From JACQFZ01 sp045810625 (GTDB taxonomy: Bacteria; Pseudomonadota; Gammaproteobacteria; Acidiferrobacterales; Sulfurifustaceae): a stretch of DNA of 64,000 bases. A program made the position numbers and the translations under genes. Numbering within the stretch: position 1 is the first letter of the stretch; every line of letters begins with the position of its first letter. The stretch covers positions 62,001-126,000 of the forward strand of contig JBJMVQ010000029.1 in assembly GCA_045810625.1 (NCBI GenBank). Reading direction: 5' to 3'. Positions 58,610 to 64,000 of this stretch are shown piece by piece. The notes below the pieces were generated by a model. That model saw nothing but the letters and a program-made list of their open reading frames with translations, made no database searches and was not told the origin of the DNA.

Positions 58610-59794
58610 ATGGCACAGGTCGAGTTGAATGCGGTGTGCAAGCGCTACGGCGATGTCGCCGTCGTGGCCGACGTTTCATTCACCGTGCCGAAAGGAACGC
58701 TGACGACGCTGCTCGGTCCGTCCGGCTGCGGCAAGACGACGATGTTGCGGCTGATCGCGGGGCTCGAGCTGCCGGAGCGCGGGCGCATCGTGATCGGCGG
58801 CGCCGACGTCAGCCGCACGCCCGCGGCGGACCGAGGCGCGGCGATGGTATTTCAAAGCTACGCGCTGTTTCCTCATATGACGGTGCTCGACAACGTCGCG
58901 TACGGACTGCTCGTGCACGGAAAACCGCGCTGTTACGCGCACGAGCGTGCGCGCACGGTTTTGCGGGCAGTGCAGCTCGAGGCGCACGCCGAGCGCTTGC
59001 CGTCGCAGCTTTCCGGCGGTCAGCAGCAGCGGGTTGCGATCGCGCGTGCGCTGGTGCTCGAGCCCGACGTGCTCCTCTTCGACGAGCCGCTGTCGAATCT
59101 CGACGCGCGGCTGCGCCGGGCGATGCGCGCGGAAATCCGCGAGCTGCAGCGGCGATTCGGTCTCACCGTGGTGTACGTCACGCACGATCAGAGCGAGGCG
59201 ATGGCGATATCGGATCAGATCGTCGTCCTCAACGGCGGACGCGTCGCGCAGGCCGGCTCACCGCACGAGCTGTACCACGCGCCGGTGGACGAATTCGTGG
59301 CCGCGTTCATGGGCGATTGCAACGTCGTGGACGGCGAGCTGCTCGGCGACGCCGATACCGCCAGCCGGCTGCGCCTCGGCGACCTCGAGCTGGACGTTTC
59401 CGGCCGCGGTTTTACGGCCGGGCCGGTGCGTGTCGCGGTTCGGCCTGAGGGGGTACGTCTCGCGCCAAGCGACGGTCGCGGAATGTGTGCGACGGTTCGG
59501 TCGACGACGTGCCTCGGCAGCGTGACCGAAATCCGGCTCGACACGGCGTTCGGCGAATGGCTCGCGCTCGCGATGGGATCGACAGCGTCATGTCGCGCGG
59601 GCGATCGCGTCAAGCTCGATTTCGACGCCGCATGCGTGATGCCGCTCGGACACGGATCCGGCGTGAGCGTGGCGGGGGTCGCGGAAGAGGGAGGAAATGC
59701 TCGGCGAGCGGAAAGCGAATCGAAGCATGCCAATTCGAACGACAACGCGCACTGCGATTCGGCGGTTGGCCGGATTGCACGAGCCCGGCGGTGA
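58610..59794 (+). CDS. ABC transporter ATPase, FbpC/PotA type
   Basis: The 394-residue protein has Walker A GPSGCGKTT, Q-loop FQSYALFPHMTVLDNV, signature LSGGQQQRVAIARAL, Walker B LLFDEPLSNLD and the His switch THDQSEA. A C-terminal TOBE-like region (about 250-350, DGELLGDADTASRLRLG) completes the importer type. It follows the permease gene after 8 bp and energises import by that complex. The last 40 residues are Ser- and Glu-rich and probably disordered. Confidence 0.92.
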   Translation: MAQVELNAVCKRYGDVAVVADVSFTVPKGTLTTLLGPSGCGKTTMLRLIAGLELPERGRIVIGGADVSRTPAADRGAAMVFQSYALFPHMTVLDNVAYGLLVHGKPRCYAHERARTVLRAVQLEAHAERLPSQLSGGQQQRVAIARALVLEPDVLLFDEPLSNLDARLRRAMRAEIRELQRRFGLTVVYVTHDQSEAMAISDQIVVLNGGRVAQAGSPHELYHAPVDEFVAAFMGDCNVVDGELLGDADTASRLRLGDLELDVSGRGFTAGPVRVAVRPEGVRLAPSDGRGMCATVRSTTCLGSVTEIRLDTAFGEWLALAMGSTASCRAGDRVKLDFDAACVMPLGHGSGVSVAGVAEEGGNARRAESESKHANSNDNAHCDSAVGRIARARR

Positions 59795-59845
59795 ACATCG
59801 ACAACGACGGCGTTCAACACCAGTGGAAGCAAAAGGAGCACGACG

Positions 59846-60991
59846 ATGGGCAAGCAGCACAGCGTACACGCGGAAGCGGAACCCTCCGAGCTGAGGGTAG
59901 GCCTCGAGGGAGTACCGGTCGCGAGAACCGCGATCAGTTATGCAAACGGGGAGAAGGGTGAGCTCGTTTATCGCGGCATTTGGGCCGGCGAGCTCGCGAA
60001 GGAGCGCACGTTCGAGGAGGTCGCCTATCTCATTCTTTACGGCAGACTGCCGACGCCGGTCGATCTCGCACAACTCAAGGCGACACTCGTCGCGCGCCGC
60101 ACGCTCACGCGGCCGATCAAGCAGATCGTCGAAAGCGCGCCGCGTGAAGCGTCGTGCATGGCGGTGTTGCGCGCGGCACTGTCGGTGATCGTGCCCGAGG
60201 GCGGCGATTGGCCGCCGACCGTCGCGCAGGCGCTGGATATTCTGGCGAAGGCGCCGACGATCATTGCGCATCGGTACAACCACATCAACAGCCGACCGGT
60301 GCGCGAGCCGCGCGGCGATCTCGATCACGTCGAGAACTATTTGTATATGCTGCTCGGTGACGTGGCGAAGCCCGGAATGGTGCGCGCACTCACCGCGTAT
60401 CTCATCCTCGGCATGGATCACGACCTGAACGCGTCGACGTTCACGGCGCGCGTGGTTACTTCCACGCAGTCCGACATCGTTTCCGCGGTATGCGCCGCGA
60501 TCGGCTCGCTGATTGGCCCGCTGCACGGCGGTGCGCCGTCCAAGGTCGATGATTTGCTCGACGACATCGGCAGCGAAGAAAAAGCCGAAAGCGTGCTCCG
60601 CCAGAAGATCGAGCACGGCGACCGACTCATGGGCTTCGGCCATCGCGTCTACAAAACCTGGGACCCGCGTGCGGCGGCGCTCAAATTCGTGGTGCAGCAA
60701 CTGGAGCATCAGGACCCGCTGTTGCGCTTGAGTCTCCTGGTGGAGAGCACCGCGGTGCGGCTGCTCGAGGAATACAAGCCGGGGCGGAACCTGTACCCCA
60801 ACGTCGAATTCTGGGCGGCTGCGGTACTACGCGCCGTCGGGGTACCGCGCGAGCTGTATACGCCGACGTTCTGTTGCAGTCGGATCGCGGGCTGGTGCGC
60901 TCATATACTGGAGCAGGCGAGCGACAACCGGTTGATTCGGCCAAGCGCGATTTACGTCGGCGCGCATCCGAAACACCCGCAGAAACGGTGA
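59846..60991 (+). CDS. Citrate synthase family protein with Asp-to-Glu change at the active site
   Basis: The 381-residue protein starts behind AAAAGGAG and has the citrate/2-methylcitrate synthase fold. The substrate His residues are in GPLHGGA (His 227) and GFGHRVYKTWD (His 266). The position that normally reads PNVDFYSG, with the catalytic Asp, reads PNVEFWAA here (Glu 321). Other blocks (AHRYNHINSRP and DHDLNASTFTARV) are normal. It may condense an unusual acyl-CoA or 2-oxo acid or have altered activity. It lies 51 bp behind the ABC ATPase gene and is the last gene of the run. Confidence 0.88.
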   Translation: MGKQHSVHAEAEPSELRVGLEGVPVARTAISYANGEKGELVYRGIWAGELAKERTFEEVAYLILYGRLPTPVDLAQLKATLVARRTLTRPIKQIVESAPREASCMAVLRAALSVIVPEGGDWPPTVAQALDILAKAPTIIAHRYNHINSRPVREPRGDLDHVENYLYMLLGDVAKPGMVRALTAYLILGMDHDLNASTFTARVVTSTQSDIVSAVCAAIGSLIGPLHGGAPSKVDDLLDDIGSEEKAESVLRQKIEHGDRLMGFGHRVYKTWDPRAAALKFVVQQLEHQDPLLRLSLLVESTAVRLLEEYKPGRNLYPNVEFWAAAVLRAVGVPRELYTPTFCCSRIAGWCAHILEQASDNRLIRPSAIYVGAHPKHPQKR

Positions 60992-61066
60992 AAGCGCTTT
61001 GGTTGGCGTTCGCATGCAGCGGCGGCCGCCATTCGCCCGGCGGCCGCGGGCGGTTCGACGCGCGAG

Positions 61067-61567
61067 CTATTTGCCCTCGTCGCTCCAGTAGTCAACCGAT
61101 GTGCCGAGCCGGCCGAAGTACGTAAAGGTGCGCTTGTCCTTGGCGCCACCCGGCGCGGCTCCCGCGAAGGCGCCGAATTTTCCGGAATCGGGATAGAGCA
61201 TGATGTCCGGCTCGACCATCGTGCTGACGCACAAATACTTAAGGTCTTCGGCGGAATTGTTGTAGATCTGATGCGCCTCGGCCTCGGTTCCCGCCGGCGC
61301 TGCGATGACGTCGCCGGCGCGAATCGGATACTCCGCGCCGGCATAACGCAGAAGTCCGCTGCCCGAGAGAATGAAGAACATTTCTTCGTTGGCGAGGTGC
61401 GCGTGGTACGGCCACGCTTTCTTCCCGGGCGGCAGCACCGTCAGCCGGTAGCCGAGTTTCCTGCCGCCCACGAGCGGAGCGATGGACGCCATGTGGGCTT
61501 CGAATACGTCGGAGTATTTCTGGACGTCCAGCTTCAAGTCATCCAAATTGACGATCCGTTTGGTCAT
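61067..61567 (-). CDS. Cupin domain protein
   Basis: ATG 61567 follows AAAGGGA and gives 166 residues; the frame is open further upstream but lacks a site. The double-stranded beta-helix shows the metal motif WPYHAHLANEEMFFILSG (His, His, Glu) and the second motif AGDVIAAPAGTEAEAHQIYN. The C-terminus KRTFTYFGRLGTSVDYWSDEG is seen in sugar- or glyoxalase-like cupins. The function is unknown. It converges on the citrate-synthase-like gene and diverges from radC. Confidence 0.85.
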   Translation of the reverse strand: MTKRIVNLDDLKLDVQKYSDVFEAHMASIAPLVGGRKLGYRLTVLPPGKKAWPYHAHLANEEMFFILSGSGLLRYAGAEYPIRAGDVIAAPAGTEAEAHQIYNNSAEDLKYLCVSTMVEPDIMLYPDSGKFGAFAGAAPGGAKDKRTFTYFGRLGTSVDYWSDEGK

Positions 61568-61703
61568 GTCGGTCCCTTTGATTTCGTCGAGTAGGTCGGT
61601 GAGATACCCGGAAGTGCCGTGGCGCACCGTTTATTCCTGTCCGAGCCTAGTGTTAAAGTGTATCGGTTTTACTCGCGGTCACAACCAGAACAAACGGAGC
61701 TTC

Positions 61704-62378
61704 GTGGCGATTACGGATTGGCCGGCGGCCGAACGGCCGCGCGAGAAGCTGCTTGCGCAGGGGCCGCGCAGTCTCTCGGATGCCGAGCTGCTCGCGATCT
61801 TTTTCCGAACCGGTACACCCGGGCGAACGGCCGTCGACGTTGCCCGCGAGGTGCTCGCCCGGTTCGGCGGCCTGCGTAACCTGCTTGCCGCCGAGCGCGA
61901 CGTGCTGTGCGAGACGCCCGGTCTCGGCGAGGCCAAATACATTCAACTCGTCGCGGCGCTCGAAATGGGCCGGCGCCATCTGGAATCCCGTCTCACTCGT
62001 GGCGACGCGTTGGAGTCGCCCCGAGACACACTCGATTACCTCCAAGCGAGTCTGCGCGACCGTCCTTATGAGGTCTTCTGCTGCCTGTTCCTGGATAATC
62101 GGCACCGGATTCTGGCTTTCGAGGAGCTGTTCCGCGGAACGTTGAATGGGACCGCCGTGTACCCCCGCGAGGTCGTCAAGCGAGCGCTCGCCCTGAACGC
62201 CGCCGCGGTGATCCTGGTGCACAACCACCCTTCCGGGGTCGCGGAACCCAGCCGGGCGGACCAGACGCTCACGGCGCGCCTGAAGGAAGCGCTCGCCCTG
62301 GTGGACATCCGCATCCTCGACCACCTGATTGTGGGCGACGGCGAGTCGGTTTCCTTCAGCGAGCGCGGCCTGCTTTAA
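61704..62378 (+). CDS. radC: RadC-family JAB domain protein
   Basis: I use GTG 61704 (MAITDWPAAERPREKLLAQG), preceded by GGAG, giving the usual 224 residues. An N-terminal helix-hairpin-helix part (ETPGLGEAKYIQL) is followed by the JAMM metal motif in VILVHNHPSGVAEPSRADQTLT. The biochemical role is still unclear despite the name. Its place directly before rpmB-rpmG is the standard gammaproteobacterial order. Confidence 0.94.
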   Translation: MAITDWPAAERPREKLLAQGPRSLSDAELLAIFFRTGTPGRTAVDVAREVLARFGGLRNLLAAERDVLCETPGLGEAKYIQLVAALEMGRRHLESRLTRGDALESPRDTLDYLQASLRDRPYEVFCCLFLDNRHRILAFEELFRGTLNGTAVYPREVVKRALALNAAAVILVHNHPSGVAEPSRADQTLTARLKEALALVDIRILDHLIVGDGESVSFSERGLL

Positions 62379-62390
62379 GGACCCCCGGTC

Positions 62391-62416
62391 CAGGCTACCC
62401 ACGGTAGCCTGTTTCT
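62391..62416 (+). terminator. Terminator-like hairpin behind radC
   Basis: CAGGCTACC (62391-62399) and GGTAGCCTG (62403-62411) form a perfect 9-bp stem with a three-base loop, followed by TTTCT. A TATAAA element at about 62419-62424 could be the -10 of an rpmB promoter just behind it. Confidence 0.7.
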
Positions 62417-62468
62417 GGTATAAAACCGCTCCTTTTTTAGCCGTATCCCGGCATTTCGGAGCGATTCA

Positions 62469-62705
62469 ATGGCGAGAGTCTGTCAGATCACCGGCAAGCG
62501 CGTTCGGGTCGGTAACAATGTTTCTCACGCCAACAACAAGACCAAGCGGCGGTTTCTGCCGAACCTGCACTACCGGCGCCTGTGGGTCGAGAGCGAGCAG
62601 CGCTGGGTGACCCTGAGGCTGTCGCACCAGGGTCTGCGCACCATCGACAAGAAGGGCATCGATGCCGTGCTCGCCGACTTGCGGGCGCGCGGCGAACGGA
62701 TTTAA
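62469..62705 (+). CDS. rpmB: 50S ribosomal protein L28
   Basis: The 78-residue protein reads MARVCQITGKRVRVGNNVSH at its start, then KTKRRFLPNLHYRRLWVE, typical of L28. It has the standard length and is followed by rpmG after 12 bp. A separate promoter upstream is likely (see the hairpin and TATAAA element behind radC). Confidence 0.98.
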   Translation: MARVCQITGKRVRVGNNVSHANNKTKRRFLPNLHYRRLWVESEQRWVTLRLSHQGLRTIDKKGIDAVLADLRARGERI

Positions 62706-62717
62706 CAGGAGCGGGCC

Positions 62718-62885
62718 ATGGCCAAGGCAGTACGCGAAAAGATCAAGCTGGTTTCCAGCGCGGGGACCGGACATTTTTATACGACCACCAAGAACCGCCG
62801 GACGATGACGGACAAGCTGGAGCTGAAAAAGTACGATCCGGTCGCCCGGAAGCACGTCATCTACAAGGAAGGAAAGATCAAGTAA
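62718..62885 (+). CDS. rpmG: 50S ribosomal protein L33
   Basis: A 55-residue protein starts at ATG 62718 (MAKAVREKIKLVSSAGTGHF) and ends in HVIYKEGKIK, a full-length bacterial L33. TTTKNRRTMTDKLELKKYDP is the conserved middle. There is no zinc-binding Cys pair, so it is the Cys-free type. It follows rpmB as usual and is short enough to be missed by length filters. Confidence 0.98.
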   Translation: MAKAVREKIKLVSSAGTGHFYTTTKNRRTMTDKLELKKYDPVARKHVIYKEGKIK

Positions 62886-62916
62886 GCGCGCGATTCGCGC
62901 GTACGTTGTACCCGAT

Positions 62917-62946
62917 GCCCGCCGATCAGCGGGCTTTGTCGTTTTT
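62917..62946 (+). terminator. Rho-independent terminator of rpmBG
   Basis: GCCCGC (62917-62922) and GCGGGC (62929-62934) form a 6-bp GC stem with loop CGATCA, followed by TTTGTCGTTTTT. It lies 31 bp behind rpmG and before the convergent MFS gene. Confidence 0.85.
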
Positions 62947-62971
62947 GGGTTTGCGAATCCGAGCGACTCGG

Positions 62972-64000
62972 TCAGTCAGTCGCCGGCGCCGGTACCACGG
63001 TTTTCGCCAGGCTGCCGACAATGACAGACGCGATGAGATTGGCCGCGATACTGGCGACGATCGGGACTGTGTAGCTGTGGCTGATGTCGAAGGCAAAACC
63101 CGCCGCACTCGGGCCAATTAATGTGCCGAATGCGACACTCGTGTAGAGAATGCCGATGATGCCGCTGACGTTGCGTCCGCCGAAGTAGTCCATTACGACG
63201 GCGGGAAGCACCGCGACCCATCCCCCGTAAAAGACGCCATAGGTGAACGCAAAGGCAGCGAGCGCCCAGAAGCTCTGCGAGAACGTCCAGATCACCAGCG
63301 CGAGCGCCATGCCTACATGCATGGCGAATAGGGCGTGGGTGCGGCCGAGCCGGTCGGCAACGCCGCCGAGAAAAAAGCGGCCCGCCGTGCTGCCGATGCC
63401 AACGATTCCGAGCAGGAACACAGCGGCTCGTTGTGGGAAGCCGAGGTCGTCGGCATACGGAACGAGGTGAACAAACGGCACGAACGCTCCGAACGAGCAG
63501 ATCAGGCAAGCAGCGTAGAGCGCGGCAAACCGCCGAGACCTGATGGCGTCGCGGACCGACGCGCCGGTGGCGGGTTGCGATCGAGAGCCGGTTTGCTGCG
63601 CGTCGCCGTCCGGGCTGAGCCCGCGATCGCGCGGGTCGTTTTCGATCAGCAATGCCATTGCCGCGCCGACAACAGCGGTGATGGCGCCGAGGGCGAGGTA
63701 GGCGTTGCGCCAGCCAAGGTTCTCGATAAGTAGCGCGGCGAGCGGCGGCATGACGAGCGTGCCGACACCAATACCGCTCACGGCGAGACCGGAGGCAAAG
63801 CCGCGACGCCGGGAAAACCAACGCTGTACGGCGCCTAGCGCCGGAACATAGGAACAACCAATCCCGAGTCCCACCCCGAGACCGTAGGCCGCGTAAACCT
63901 CCACGAGAGTTCGTGCTGTGCTGGCAAAGGCGAGACCGACGCCGATCAGAATCATTCCGGTAACGGCCAAACGACGGGAACCCCAACGGTCTGCCAGAGG
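62972..64000 (-). CDS. MFS transporter (5' part missing)
   Basis: The frame is open from the right edge (343 codons) and starts in the window as LADRWGSRRLAVTGMILIGV, the end of motif A between helices 2 and 3, so about 60 residues are missing. The visible part has about ten helices. YGLGVGLGIGCSYVPALGAV and RWFSRRRGFASGLAVSGIGVG are typical of the oxalate/monocarboxylate-like MFS branch. The ligand is unknown. It resembles the MFS encoded at 34884-36116 in type. Confidence 0.88.
   Translation of the reverse strand, partial: PLADRWGSRRLAVTGMILIGVGLAFASTARTLVEVYAAYGLGVGLGIGCSYVPALGAVQRWFSRRRGFASGLAVSGIGVGTLVMPPLAALLIENLGWRNAYLALGAITAVVGAAMALLIENDPRDRGLSPDGDAQQTGSRSQPATGASVRDAIRSRRFAALYAACLICSFGAFVPFVHLVPYADDLGFPQRAAVFLLGIVGIGSTAGRFFLGGVADRLGRTHALFAMHVGMALALVIWTFSQSFWALAAFAFTYGVFYGGWVAVLPAVVMDYFGGRNVSGIIGILYTSVAFGTLIGPSAAGFAFDISHSYTVPIVASIAANLIASVIVGSLAKTVVPAPATD

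Overview
The window is high-GC, densely coded bacterial chromosome with no rRNA, tRNA, CRISPR array or insertion sequence that I could find. Gene content points to a beta- or gammaproteobacterium: a Kdo-hydroxylase-like gene, gluQ, rlmI, mrp, dcd, the dut-coaBC pair next to a phosphomannomutase, radC-rpmB-rpmG, and a BPSS1780-type membrane protein. I cannot place it more precisely.

Left part (1-13.6 kb): an ABC exporter of the LolD/MacB type that runs off the left edge; a quinone or redox stress unit (pirin, a frameshifted azoR, and a divergent LysR regulator); an orphan LuxR regulator; a Fic protein; a periplasmic copper unit (multicopper oxidase, SCO, cytochrome c); a cohesin-domain protein; and a RelB/DinJ-like antitoxin paired with a zeta-type toxin and coupled to gluQ.

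Middle (13.6-45 kb): a ketoacyl synthase III with an extra N-terminal domain next to a self-sufficient P450 fused to its reductase; glyA under a well-formed ZTP riboswitch whose 3' strand can also pair with the glyA ribosome binding site; a tartrate/D-malate dehydrogenase and a transporter; a thiolase; a MarR-EmrAB efflux operon with a perfect palindromic operator; mrp; a Kdo hydroxylase; dcd; two tandem candidate small RNAs with C-rich segments and strong terminators; rlmI; an ATP-grasp enzyme; phosphomannomutase; a large secreted hydrolase with the relic of a second copy behind it; dut/coaBC; and a threonine dehydratase lacking its regulatory domain. Four related hairpin repeats built on the unit AAGGACGC sit between genes.

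Right part (45-61 kb) holds the most striking locus. A LuxR-type regulator is transcribed away from a tightly packed run of 14 plus-strand genes. Two tandem lux-box-like sites, 22 bp apart, lie between them. The run encodes a LeuA-like synthase without the regulatory domain, two different Sua5/YrdC proteins, an amidohydrolase-2 enzyme, a heme-oxygenase-like diiron enzyme, an MFS exporter, LeuC- and LeuD-like isomerase subunits separated by an outer-membrane-like protein, a [2Fe-2S] ferredoxin, a ferric-type ABC importer (binding protein, fused permease, ATPase) and a citrate-synthase homologue with Glu in place of the catalytic Asp. I do not recognise it as a described pathway. The parts suggest 2-oxo acid or polycarboxylate chain elongation followed by oxidative and carbamoyl-type tailoring, export and re-import; that reading is inference.

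The window ends with a cupin, radC, rpmB, rpmG, a terminator and an MFS transporter cut by the right edge.
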